From assembly GCF_000264905.1 (NCBI RefSeq), contig NW_006763151.1, forward strand, positions 121,643-185,642: a stretch of DNA of 64,000 nucleotides, written 5' to 3'. The notes under the pieces are model-generated. The model was not told where the DNA came from and did not search any database. It worked only from the letters and a program-made list of their open reading frames with translations. The stretch is from Stereum hirsutum FP-91666 SS1. Its lineage: Eukaryota > Basidiomycota > Agaricomycetes > Russulales > Stereaceae. Shown here piece after piece: positions 39,571 through 50,899 of this stretch (positions within the stretch are counted from its first letter, which is position 1; the number at the start of each line of letters is the position of its first letter). Both the position numbers and the translations under genes were made by a program.

Positions 39571-41771
39571 ATGGGATCGCCAGCAGCTATAGTGTACGTA
39601 CTCTTTCTGTATACGACGCAACTTAGGGCCTATACTGAACTGGCCGTAGTCAAGGTCCTAGTCTCATTGGGTGAGCGTCACGTCTTCGACAAATTATGGA
39701 TCGTAGACGCTGACCTCCGTTCCCAGGATCTTCCTCAATCTGGTCAAGAGACTCCCTTCCTTCACACTTTGTAGAATATACTCATATAGATGATCTATAG
39801 ATTCTGTACGGTGCTATGTGTGTTCAAGTATGTGGAACTCGTCCGAAAATAGCATTATCGGTTTGTTAATTGTTTTGGTCATGATAGGTCTTTTACTACT
39901 ACACGAGATACCCGAAGTACGTTGACCGTGTCTACTCTGAACTTCAGTCTGACGTGCGGCTGACAATGTGTGTGCAGGGATACGGTGTGGATCAAACTAT
40001 ATGTACGTCCCGACTGTCGCAACTTTGGCGTAAACTTATATTGTCTTCCAGGTTGCCCTGTTATTTGTGGCCGACACCCGTAAGTCATTGTCGTCCAATC
40101 TAGCAGTCTCTTGCTGACCGTGAGACTAGTCAACTCTGCGTTCAACATGTGGTGGTATGGCTCATTTTGTGCTCTTCATTAATCGCGAGTGGTTGCTCAA
40201 CCACGCTGTGTGCTCAGGATCTACGATGTACTCGTCACGGATTGGGTACGAAAGCTCACCTTCAATCGCAATCACCGACTAACAAGATGAATCTATAGGG
40301 CAATGCGGAGGCCCTCGCTGTCGGCAACTGGAGTACGTTTTTCGAACAGTAGTTTAGACATGGTCCACTTACTCAGTTTTTGGCGCTTGAGTTTAGTCTT
40401 CTGGTACGTATGTGGTCTCACAGAATGCGTTCTTCACACTCATCCCTTGTCCTTCAGTACGGACCCCGCCATGACAGGCATCATCGCGGGTCTGGTTCAG
40501 GTCAGTCCGCCAGTCAAAGACGTCACTTTTGTTCCGCATACACTAACACACCCTTCAGAGCTTCTTCTGCTGGAGGATCTGGGTGCGATTTCTGCGATTT
40601 TTGTAGCTGCAGTCAAATGTCTGACTAGTTCTGCTCAGGTGCTGACCCGGAGTAAAATCATTGTCGCAATCATTGGTTTCGCGACTGTTTGCTGTACCTG
40701 TGAGTACGATTATATCTATTATATCATCCGAAATTGACCTTGATGAATCATCAGTGGGAGGTATTGGGGTACGTCGCCACGCGCTGTATCTATGTCCTAG
40801 AAGATCCGCTGATCAAAGTGTTCCTCGTGTAGTCTGGAATTGCGGTCGGTATCATGAAGCAATGGGCCATCCTTCAGAACGGTACAGGAATTCTAGTGGT
40901 CTGGCTGGCGGGCGGTGCTATCGCAGACATTGGTATCACTGTGGTCATAACGTGGCACATTCGTCGCCACGCTGTGAACTTCAAGCAACGACAAGACCCC
41001 CTCTCTCGTCTCGTCCGACTGTATGTATTTCTCGCATCCGTCACGGCGTCTGATGCTGACAACGAGCTCCAGGACGATCTCCAATGGTTTAATGACGACG
41101 CTCGTCAATGTAGCTGACAGTATGTCGGCATATTTTTATCTGACGTAGGGCTTAGAGCTCACAACAGTCAATAGTCATTGCATTCGTAGCTTCGGTGAGC
41201 CGGAATATCCATAAGATTGTCTTGCAACTCAAAGTTAACGCGTGATCTATTTGCGTAAACTCTATAGACCGGTGGAATGTGAGCGAGAAGTATCCTCCGT
41301 CGACGGAACTCCCGCACTAACGCCTTTATCAGGCACTTGCTATTCAACTTCCCCCTGGCTAAGCTCTACACGAACTCGTACGTCATCGCAATTCTCATGC
41401 ATCACCCATGGACTGACTGTGTTGTCTCTCAGTGCGATGGCGACCTTGAACCAGAGGGAAAGGTAAGTTTCGTGTTACCGAAGTATGTGGGGCACTGTGA
41501 TTGAAATTTATCCGCCATCTTCAGGAACAGGACCGAGCAGTCTAGCACCAGCAGAACGCCTTCCGCGAAGGTGTTCACAGACGGTCACGGTAATCGACCA
41601 GTCAGGGTAAGTTGGATCTTCACTAAAAATCTCGACAGCACGAAGCTGACGACTTCCACCCAGGCCGACGGCGCCGTAACAGTCACGGTGGAAAGGCACG
41701 AAATGGTCGACATGCCGAAGGGAGACGAAGAATGGGAGCTCGGAAGAGACACAAAACAGGACAGCTTCTAA
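39571..41771 (+). CDS. DUF6534-like seven-helix membrane protein
   Basis: Agaricomycete family of integral membrane proteins of unknown function (DUF6534/PF20152 type). Exons read with confidence: 39571-39593, 39650-39670, 39727-39742 (16 nt), 39801-39827, 39888-39916, 39978-40002, 40052-40079, 40130-40154, 40218-40245, 40299-40332, 40458-40500, then at least eight more to the TAA at 41771. The N-terminus reads MGSPAAIVVQGPSLIG, IFLNLILYGAMCVQ, VFYYYTRYPKDTVWIKL, VALLFVADTLNSAFNMWW; then TDPAMTGIIAGLVQSFFCWR, a long SGIAVGIMKQWAILQNGTG exon, NGLMTTLVNVADIIAFVAS, HLLFNFPLAKLYTNSAMATL, and a hydrophilic Ser/Glu tail. About seven hydrophobic segments. The junction between 40333 and 40457 could not be joined in frame, so a small exon is missed or the gene is damaged there. 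Very exon-dense. Confidence 0.75.
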
Positions 41772-42563
41772 GGGGCTTCGTTCGATCGGCCTGTGTCCGG
41801 CTGCCCCAACAGCTGGGAATAGTTCTGACTGATATACATATAGGGTCTCTTTATGGCTTTTATTAGTCCTGTATATACTCTTTGGGTTTCCTCGGTAGCA
41901 TCGACCTCCCGCCGGAGGCATGCGCTCGTTTACTTCCTATATAAAACCACTTAGATTATCAACCTATACATGTCATCTATTGCCCCCAGTAGTTCTCTCA
42001 CTGGACCATATGCAAGGCCAGCCACGCTCGAGAGTGCCTGAGACAACGGAGACCATCCTTCGGGCCAGAAAATAGGAGTGTAGCTTCATTCAAAGTCGTC
42101 CTGTAAATTACCAACGGCAGCGGGCAGGCCAGGGGGAGAGACCAGGACGAGACACTTCGAATAAAAAAAATGCAAACCCCGTCGGTAAGTGAGCTATAAG
42201 CGAGTGTCGACGACGAGAACAGTGTCTGACCGTCCTACGTGTGTGCAGGTGGTGGTCGTATCGTACTGAGAAAACGGCGTAGACGATGAGAACCCTGGTG
42301 GTGAGACGAAGAGCCTGGTTGACTAGCACTCGCGGTATCCTGCCATCCCGCAGAACGGCTTTCTACAGACAAACATCTACAAGCATTGATAGTGGGGGCG
42401 AATAAGAGGTGAATATTTTATACAGATGATGTTACAGAAAAACACTGTAGAACGAAAGAGTCGGTAAGGGTAGTACTAGTAAAAGATATGGGATGGGCGT
42501 ACCGGGACCATCAGCCACACCCCCCACGACGTCCTCACACGCAGCCCAAAGCATATCCCATCA
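41772..42563. other. Intergenic spacer between convergent DUF6534-like and COX14-like genes
   Basis: 0.8 kb with two convergent 3' UTRs. Short open frames at 42108-42329 (minus) have no domain. Confidence 0.55.
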
Positions 42564-43061
42564 TTATGGACGTCCAGCCGATCCATCGACGGTGGATGGA
42601 TGCAGATTAGAAGCGCCGCGAGCTTTGAGGACGGCCTGCGCCTCCTCCGCCCACCGTGCCTCGCTCTGCTCCTCTTGTTTAGTTTTCTATAGAATCAGCC
42701 CGCGGTGTGTGGAGTCAATCATAACTTTCAAGATGAATAAGCTGCCTGCTGTAGAACGTACCTTGTCTACTGGTTCATCAGTAAGACCCAACGCTTTCCG
42801 TTCGTCCATAATCTATCATTACAGGATTGGCGCTCGTCAGTCAACCGGAAGATGGTGACCGCCATCTGGTCAGCATACCTCTACAGAGTAATATAACAAG
42901 ATAATCAGTGTCTGTTTTGTCTCGGGGAACCTAGTGAACGCACCTTGACCCCTCTTCATAGTATGCGTATGCACAGCGAACCCAGTCCCGATGCCCCATA
43001 TTGAGACACCAACACATCCTATAACGACCGTTCGATGAAGAATATCGGCTATTGAGACCAT
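42564..43061 (-). CDS. COX14-like small mitochondrial membrane protein
   Basis: Four exons in transcript order: 42944-43061, 42846-42865 (20 nt), 42762-42812, 42564-42686; 312 nt, 103 aa. The N-terminus MVSIADILHRTVVIGCVGVS followed by IWGIGTGFAVHTHTMKRGQ has one transmembrane helix with the DxxHR(T)TV..G.S.WG pattern of the COX14 domain (PF14880), found in small inner-membrane proteins that help assemble cytochrome c oxidase or respiratory supercomplexes. The rest is a charged helical tail (KKTKQEEQSEARWAEEAQAV). Every splice site is GT..AG, and the 20-nt exon supplies DGGHHLP in frame. It lies 331 bp downstream of YTM1 on the same strand. Confidence 0.72.
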
Positions 43062-43392
43062 TATGGATAATGTGTTCAAGGCAGAGGACAGATTTTTGAA
43101 AGGATATCGCGAGCTGAAAAGAGAGTACAGCCGACAGTAAAGATGCTGCAGCCTGCAAAGAAAGCGCGACGCTATGGTGAAGTCAACCGTGCGCGAAACC
43201 GCCACACCTCGCGGTTGTTTGTGGCGTATTGCAGAATTTCCAAGTCATCTATGTGCATTCTTTTCGACGTGAATTTTCTTCTTCGGTAGGCTCAAAATTA
43301 GAAAGTGAGCTGTTCATACTAGCTTGCACATTCTATCACGATTGTATATATGTGCGCCTTTTGGTAGAAGTGCAAGTCACACGCGGACGTTC
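43062..43392. other. Spacer between YTM1 stop and COX14-like start
   Basis: 331 nt with the YTM1 3' UTR and the promoter of the COX14-like gene. No TATA box was recognised. Confidence 0.5.
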
Positions 43393-44980
43393 TTATTTTT
43401 CCGTATCTTGGCCGACCTTCCAAACTTCTACCCCTCCCTCGCCAGCAATGCCCACAACACTTCCACTCCAGTCCACCCCAAGGACCTTTTGTGCCCCATC
43501 CCACACTTTGAAGCTCGCCATCTCTCTCCCTGCACTCCTCAAATCCCATAACCTGACTACGCCGTCATAGGCCCCACTGACAAATTGCTGAGAGCCCTCT
43601 TGCGAAGAAAAGGTAAGGCATGAAGGAGCGGAAGCATGAGAGAAGGATACGGTCGACGAGGTTGTGGCTGCCGAGGAACGTAGATCGTATAGTGTTACTG
43701 TGCGGTCTGTTGCCGCTGCAAGGGCGGAAGATGGATGTGTTGACGATGAGGGAAGAGTGAGTGCGAGGAAGGGCTTCTCGGATGCGGACTGTTACAATCC
43801 AGATGTCAGAGAGTGAGCCAGAATATCAGTCATCGAGAGAAAACAGAAACTAGGCGCACAATTGTATTCGTGCACACCCCATTCTCCACATCCCACTCCC
43901 TGAGAGTCGAATCGAACCCACAACTGACAGCCTTGCCCTCGTTCCCCCGTCCAAACTGCACATCCGATACTCGGGCAGTGTGCGATTTCAATACCGCACT
44001 TGGCGCTTTTCTTACACCCTTGGCGCCTTTTCCTGGCGTTTCACCGTCTGCGTCCTTGTCCACCTTCCTCCTCTTCTTCCGGTCCCCGCTTTCTCCATAG
44101 CCAGGTGCCTGAATTTGCGTCAACGGAATTTCATCAGAATCGGGAATTGTAGTGTCCCATAGACCAATAAGTCCATCCCATGATGAAGTGAGGAGCCGTG
44201 ACCCGGTTGAATTAGAGTGTATTGCCGAAAGGGGCGCAGTATGGAGGTGCAAAGACGCCAGAGTCTTAGTGGAGGGTGCAATGTCCATATCATTTTGGTT
44301 CAGAGGGAGTGAAATTTCGGATATTTGAGCCGTAAGGTCATGAGAGGCTGTGGCCACCAGACGCGTTGTTTTCGAAGGTGATACGGAAGGGATGAGGGAT
44401 ATGGACGTGATGGGTGCAGTGTGAAGTGGCCAAGTCAGGAGAAGAGACTGGGCGTAAGAAAATACGCGTATTGATCCGTCATAGGATGAGGTCAAGAAGT
44501 GCCTAGGAGAGTTGAAAGGCAATCAGAATCTCAGACATCGAGAACGGCTACGTAGAGAGTACACACTCAGGAAGTTGGCAGGAGATGTCGGATACCCAGT
44601 CTTCATGAGGCAGATTTGCCATCCGCTTCGGGGGCATAACACTTTCGATGTATTCTATCTCTAATGTTTCCTCCTATTAAGAGAGACCAACGAAAAATTA
44701 TAATGAGCCTTCTATTCCTGAACAATGTGGGGAGGATAGCTTTGGGACACACCTCTCCTGCAGCTCTCTCTTCAAGACTACCCTTCAGTACCTCTCCACC
44801 GATCAAAAAATCAAAGGGTATGACACGAGGTAGAGAAAGTGCTTTGTTGATAAGCTGCGAAAGTTGGTAGCGTCTCCATGTCGAAGGTATCATAAACTTT
44901 TGGGATGGTAGAGGGTACGCGGTTTTTGTGGTGAATACCACCGGAATGGAGGGTACGTCGGATGTAGAGGTTGAGGCCAT
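43393..44980 (-). CDS. YTM1: Ribosome biogenesis WD40 protein Ytm1/WDR12
   Basis: Four exons in transcript order: 44753-44980, 44567-44673, 43860-44502, 43393-43788; 1374 nt, 457 aa, the usual Ytm1 size. The N-terminal NLE/ubiquitin-like domain (PVVFTTKTAYPLPSQKFMIP, RRYQLSQLINKAL, PFDFLIGGEVL) is the part engaged by the AAA giant Rea1/Midasin. It is followed by a WD40 propeller (HFLTSSYDGSIRVF, LVATASHDLTAQI, RLLTSSWDGLIGLWDT, AVSCGFDSTLREWDVENGV, QFVSGAYDGVVRLWDLR). Ytm1 with Erb1 and Nop7 forms the PeBoW complex needed for 27S pre-rRNA processing in the nucleolus. A basic insert RKKRRKVDKD in the propeller is a likely nuclear signal. The exon 3 end was set at GTGCGC so that CTNTI joins SASEKPFL. 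Confidence 0.93.
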
Positions 44981-46781
44981 GATGATGTGATAGACTTCAC
45001 TTCTTCTGTGAGGTGACTACGTCTTACGACAGTTAAGGGTGGGTTAAGATAATAAAACTGGAGAACCAGCAGAAGACAGAAGAGGGGATACTCGAAGTGA
45101 TCCCAAACGGGTGTGGCGAGAAGCAGGAAGGAATTTTCAGACGCGAAGGCACCACGTGATGGGAAACCTTCCTTCCACACTGCACGCGAAGTTCGAACCA
45201 ATTCTAGGGCTGTCTTTTCTTGACCTTCACCACATCTGTTCCTATACATCAGTAATACCATTGTATAAGTTAGGGGGAACGTCCCTTACACCCTCTAGAT
45301 ATACCCAGAGCTCTCGGCTCGACCTTACAAGCATCCCTCACGTCTTCAAGCAGTCGTCCACAGTGACTTCGAACTTGAAAGTCTACCGCTGGATGCCGCG
45401 TCCAATGCCAATGGGTCACTTTGCTTTTCACAGCGCGCCTGGCTCTTCCTCTATTACAATGTCTCTATTTTAGAGAAGTTATGTGCTCTTATTGGTGATT
45501 GATAGTTGAGCGATACACTGACTTCCATCCTTTCGCAATGGGAGTATGTTTAGTATCTATGCATTAGTAGCTATTTGCTTGCCTCTCACACCATGCAAAC
45601 CTCGTCTGGTGCAAGGAGGAACTACTATTAGACACTCCTCATATATGCTCCGAGCACCGTGGATCCGCCGTCTGCTACTCATCGCTTCTTTGCCCATCTT
45701 TAACCAGCTTTCGCAGCGTTCAAGGTCCGTTTCTCCGTTCTGTCTGTCTGAAAATTGCTCTTAAGTGACGTTGCAGGCTTCTAATGTTTTATTCAGTAGA
45801 CTTTGGGCAGGTAAGGCATATCGCCGGCAAAGCCTGAGCTCCTTACAGCGCAGACATTGTGAGCCATGGTGAGCGCAAGTGAACGCCCTTCGGATCTTTT
45901 GCCGACCCCTTTGGCCTGATCTACCGGGAACATTTGTATGGCAGTGTTTAACCCTCACTTTCTCAAAAAGCTCTCATAGATCCTGAGCAGAATCCAACGT
46001 TATACACGTTCCATCATGAGGAGCCTGTACCCTATCAAACGACCGGGCGCATCGGCTACGTCCTTTCACAAAGATGTTGGCTCAATCGTGTCTAGTCTCT
46101 CCTCAGCCTCGGCGGAGCTTGTTCTGTCCGTCCAACTCAAGAAAAGAATTGCGTGCGTCGCCAGGAATGTAAATTCAGTAGCATCGACTATCTATGGAGC
46201 TTCCAATGCATACAGCATGGGAATGCCTGAACTGGCCATAGAATTGGTCGCGATTTCGGCGTAGGAAATGCGCGCCCAACATCACCGTTTTTGACCAGCA
46301 GCATATGGCTCCTCGTCGTATTTTTGTGCCTTCTCGCCGCTTTATTACTCTTTGCAACTCACACAGACCTACCGATCCGCAATGACAGATCATCTTTCCA
46401 TCAAGGTCCCTATCTCAAGCGCTTCCAGGGCGGCTTTGTCCGCATTTAGGCTTCCGAAGTGCTGATTGAACGTTTGTAACTTTTTTTGAAACAGTGAAGA
46501 TACCAGCGGTCACAGCTCTTGTATAGCCTTGAGCGAGGCCCTCTCCACCTCCGACATTGTCAGTAATGCAACGTCCTAGGATGTTTCACACAGTGGCCTG
46601 TATGGTCCATGGTGCAAGGCGTTTGCTATTCGCGCATATCCCCAATGCTTACCATCTATAATCCTGGGACCTCTTCCATGGAGTATAAATACCTGCTCGA
46701 GAGTCGTTGGTAGCTCTTCAGCATCATCGAGCCACTCTGCTTGACTTGCAACCACATCCACCCCTCTTCTACACCACTACC
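44981..46781. other. Intergenic region between YTM1 and secreted-protein gene
   Basis: 1.8 kb carrying two divergent promoters. An 82-codon plus-strand frame at 46016-46264 (MRSLYPIKRPGASATSF start) has acceptable composition but no known domain or splice context. A minus-strand peptide near 46390-46470 (FNQHFGSLNADKAALEALE) is also unexplained. I call neither a gene. Confidence 0.5.
46684..46691 (+). promoter_or_regulatory. TATA box of secreted-protein gene
   Basis: TATAAATA sits 91 nt upstream of the ATG at 46782, a usual distance for a strongly expressed fungal gene. Confidence 0.6.
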
Positions 46782-47464
46782 ATGATCTCCTTCACTTCCA
46801 ACCTCTTCACTCTCGCTCTCGCCTTCGCCGGCGCAAGCTTTGCCTCCGCGTCAGCTCTTCCGCGCCAAGTGACCTCTAACCAAGGAACTATCAACGCCCC
46901 CACCTCGGGATATCTCGTCTCCTCTAACTCATCCTTCCCCTTCTCCTACTCTGATCGCAACTGGTGCGAGGACGGATATTCGCCCGTCAGCGTCTGGCTC
47001 ACAGACTACGAGCCCACAACCACCAACTTGAACGCCACCGGTCAATTTCCCGAGGGCAGCTACACGCGTTACTTTGGCCTGTATACCAACCCCAACTTCG
47101 GTATGCGCGTCTATCACCATCAGTTCTCAGGTGAATGGCATTGTGGCTCATTAAGCCAACTCCATCCATGCTCCATCTAGGTCTATCGCCCCTGTCAGGT
47201 AGTCCTGCGCCACCTCCGAGTCTTTCCTTCCCAGAGACCGACGAGGCGACGCTCGACGCTACCCCTCTGTGGTGGCTTTCTGTCGTCGAAACCGCCACCA
47301 ACTGCCCACCTGTACGTCCAACATTCTTTCCTCGAAAATTTGCTGGCATGGGTCGATATCTAATACTGGTCCTTGTTTATTCGCCACAGGGGCTGCACAT
47401 CCCGCCACAATATGGGCTGACCTCTGTCCAGCTCACGTCCAACAACGTCGAGAAGTCCAAGTAA
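46782..47464 (+). CDS. Small secreted protein (unknown function)
   Basis: Three exons (46782-47100, 47181-47311, 47390-47464), 525 nt, 174 aa. The N-terminus is a clear signal peptide (ISFTSNLFTLALAFAGASFA, then SASALPR), with cleavage likely after the ASA/ALPR region. The mature part has the phrases NSSFPFSYSDRNWCEDGYSP, WWLSVVETATNCPP and GLHIPPQYGLTSVQL, which I recognise from a recurrent family of basidiomycete secreted proteins without assigned function. Possible N-glycosylation sites include NSS and NAT. Only two cysteines remain in the mature protein. It has its own TATA box, consistent with regulated expression. Function unknown; a wall- or host-facing role is only inference. Confidence 0.8.
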
Positions 47465-48269
47465 AGCTAGCCAGTATACTTATTGTGTTAACGTGTCTTC
47501 AATCTGAATTTATTGGCATCTCTCTATCTTTCGTGGATCACAGACAGCAGAGCCGCGTTCACGAGTTTCGCTTGTAATACACGTACATATTTGTTCATAG
47601 ATTTCAGTGGGTTTGTTGGAGTGGTTGTTCAGTGGGCACTTCGATGGTTTCCAACTTGCACAGACTTGGTATAGAGTAGCCATTGGACGTCCAAGTGGCC
47701 GATAGACCGGGTCTGAGAGCATACTACATGGGATTCTGTAGACTTTGACAGGGCGATTTACGCATCTTCATGTACACGAACAATTACTGGATCCAGGCAG
47801 TTGTCGCGATTGGTCCTAGCGAGTAACGCTTGCTCGATTTTGCGTTCTATTCAGACAGCACATATGACGGATGTGGCGTCAGGATGACCACATCGCCCCT
47901 ATCATCAAGAAAAATAGTCTGACAGTCATATTCTGCAAATGTAAGTACCATGGCGGACGGAAGATCGTATATATGCTCCGTTCAGAGCTGCTTTAGGTAC
48001 ATTAGTAGTATATAACCCGAGGGCGTCGCAAGATAAGAGGATCGTTTCAGCTCTGCTAGTATGGCAAACATGTATAGATATGTTCATTGACTCCTGTGAG
48101 CAAATCATGACGATAACCACATCGTTAGCGCACGTCCCCCATTCGTCAGAAGCACGCAGGAGTTGGGAATGAGGGAAGATCAGAATCGGAGATGCGACTC
48201 ACGTAAATTATGTGGCACTGGGTCGTGTAGATTAGTGAAGACGTGTCAGTCGTATAAAGCTAGCAGCTG
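47465..48269. other. Intergenic spacer between convergent secreted-protein and dioxygenase genes
   Basis: 0.8 kb, AT-richer, with two convergent 3' UTRs. No gene seen. Confidence 0.6.
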
Positions 48270-49676
48270 TCAAGCGATATCACGACCGTTCCTCTGCCCA
48301 TCCTCCAGCTCCTTCCTCAGTTTCCGAGCTCTAGCCGCCATAGCGTCGTTATCGAAGTAGCACCCCTTCAGCCACCTGTTGACCTTTCCGTCCTCCACCA
48401 TTTCAGTATCCTCAAAACCCGTCCTCGCATGCAAGGTCCTCCTGTTGTCGAAGATGACCAGATCTCCCTCCTGCATGGTGTACTCGAACTTCGAAGTATC
48501 CTTCTCGGTCCACGTCGCGAAATTGTAGAGGGCATCGTAGAGTTGCGACGGGGTGTCTACAGCAAGAGGAGCTTGGAATGGAGGCGAGTAATTCACGTAT
48601 TCCACTTCGTTTGAGAAGCGCCCGAGTTGGATTGTCGGATGCTCGGCGTGATAGTGCTGGCCGGCATTGATGTAATGGAAGGCGACAGGGGTTTCCGTGA
48701 GAGTGCGGAAGGATGATGGCGACGACTTGCGAAGACGATTGGCGGCATATGCCCCGTCCACAAAGATGGACCTGCCTCCATTCACGCGGTTGCGAAGACA
48801 GTGGAGGATCTGGTATCGAGGCGGGTTTTCGAAGTATCTATATGGGTCGTGCGAAGTATGATTGAGTATTGATCGACGGTCAGAGTGCGCCCTGGAGGAG
48901 GATCAAACAGAGAGGCAAATAAGCGACGACACGCACAGCAGATCCATATGAAGTCCAAGGGGATGATTTGTGTACGCAATGTTGGTGCTGTCTTTGATGT
49001 TGCGAACGTCCCATGTCGTGCCGTAGAACGTAGGAATGAGCTCTGAGAGCCTCTCAGCGGTCTTTCGGACGGCGCACAGGGCATCGCTTGTCTCCTCGAT
49101 GGGTACGCCACGGAGAAATACCAGACCGTATTGCTGGAGCTGTGTCATGACCTTGAGCAGTCCTGACCCTGACGGAGCGATGAAATCGGCGTGGTTGACG
49201 AACAGATCTGGTGACGACGTTATGGTGGCGTTGTCCCAGTGCATTCTGGGGGGATCGCGATGGAACGCTGCGACATTTTTTGAGTTGGCATGTCGTTCGA
49301 GGAATGAAACTTCGTAGGTCGATCTATGTCCATCATCCCACTCGACGTGGAGGCCGTCCTCTGTGAGGAGAACACTCTCGGACGAGAGCGCGGGTGCCAC
49401 ATTGGGTTGAACGTCGGAGGTGCGATGGAGTTTCTGTTGCGTTCGTGGGTGGATGCAGGACGCGCAGAGGCAAGAGTCGCGCAGCCATTGATATGGGAAG
49501 TGAGTGGGTCCAAGCGAGGCTATCGAGAGCGAATGTCCGTCGGCGGTGATCGGGGGCGGGTGAGAAGCTGGGGAAGGCACGGATCGGGCTACGGGAAGTC
49601 GAGCCTGAGCTAAAGCTCCCCGCACGAATCTGGGGAAGGTCGTCGGGAAGCGAAATCCTTTCCTTAGGAAAGACAT
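48270..49676 (-). CDS. Gamma-butyrobetaine-hydroxylase-like Fe(II)/2-oxoglutarate dioxygenase
   Basis: Two exons, 48937-49676 then 48270-48837; 1308 nt, 435 aa. The N-terminal DUF971-like module has the zinc ligands of this family (FPYQWLRDSCLCASCIHP, then TQQKLHRTSD). The C-terminal TauD-type jelly roll has HxD in GLHMDLLYFENPP, the distal His in NRRTLHARTGFED, and Arg in NRWLKGCYFDND. Gamma-butyrobetaine hydroxylase makes carnitine from gamma-butyrobetaine; trimethyllysine dioxygenase, which starts the same pathway, has the same architecture, so the substrate is not certain. The first 35 residues are Arg-rich, hydrophobic and lack acids (MSFLRKGFRFPTTFPRFVRG), as in a mitochondrial presequence. 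The iron ligands are intact. Confidence 0.87.
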
Positions 49677-50899
49677 CGTTGAATGGACCAGAAGATGGGG
49701 GGGAGCAGGGATATGAAGACTGGTGGTTGCTGGAGAAGAGAAATGTCGGGGGGATGATGGATCCCGGAGGTGGTGAGGTCGTTATAGGAGGCGTCTAGCG
49801 GAATTACGATCGCGGAGGAAGACGCGGTGACCTTACTGTCGACTTGTCTTCACCTGCTATCGATCTAGAACCGAGTTCGCCGTGGTACACGCTGCTCACC
49901 GTCGCTTGGTACCCCTTCGCATCTGGCAACCGGTGCGACAACAATGGCTGCAGGACGCTTACCCCTTTGGACCTATCATACTACCTCCAGCACGGCGGCG
50001 TACTCGCACAAATGTAAAACATAAGCTTGATTGGATCACAGCCTTTCCAACCACATTGGGTAGTTTGTCCTTGTAGTCATGCGCAACCTTGCGCAATGAT
50101 ATTGCCATTAGGTCCTGGACAGTGAACGTCATGTAATATATACCCTAATTTAACAGTCTGAGTTTGTCCGCCCCCAACTCTCCGACAGCTCCTCTCTCCT
50201 TTTGACCACAGATTCGCTTTCCACAGGGCGAGATGCTTAATCCATCACTAACCGGCTGAAATCAGCTAGTGACTGGATACCCTGACCGTGGGCTCGTAAG
50301 CAGAAGGGATTACTTCGGCTATGAGCCAATTTGCTTGGATCAATTCAGTCTTGACTGTGCGTATACCGAGGCGTTTCGGGGCTGGAAATCAAAACGCGCC
50401 CATGCTACCGCCGGCTAAACCCAACTGCGAAGAACGGACGGCGAGTAGATCATGGTACACGGGACGTACCTCTTTTCCTCGGAGATCATGAGAACAACAG
50501 ACAGTTCACTCTCCTGATATGCAGATAGTACGGATGCATGGCGAGAGAGGACGGCCGCGCACCTACCGATTTCTGTGATAATATGGAACCTGGCTATCCG
50601 TCAGGGAACGAATCGTCGTTCCTCTCCGTGTTGAGCGGGGCGTAGTTACTTGCCCTACGGCGAATCGTGGACGCTCTGAAGTACGGAAATGAGCTCATGA
50701 GACCAGTATTCAGAAAATACACTCTCACCCACAACACTCGTGAGCTGCTAACTGAAGAACGAGGCATAGCGAGCACAAATGAACGCCGTTATGACGAACG
50801 ACTGGCTATCAATAGCAAAGCGTTAATGTCCGTGGTTCCGCTAAACCCGTCAACATCTTATCGTCAGACGTTCGTCAGCCATTACCACGGATAGCCAAA
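49677..50899. other. Intergenic region upstream of dioxygenase gene
   Basis: 1.2 kb including the dioxygenase promoter. Short open frames only; nothing recognised. Confidence 0.5.

Noticed and set aside
46016..46264. 82-codon plus-strand frame as a small gene
   Set aside because: Plausible composition but no signal peptide, no domain, no promoter or splice context seen.
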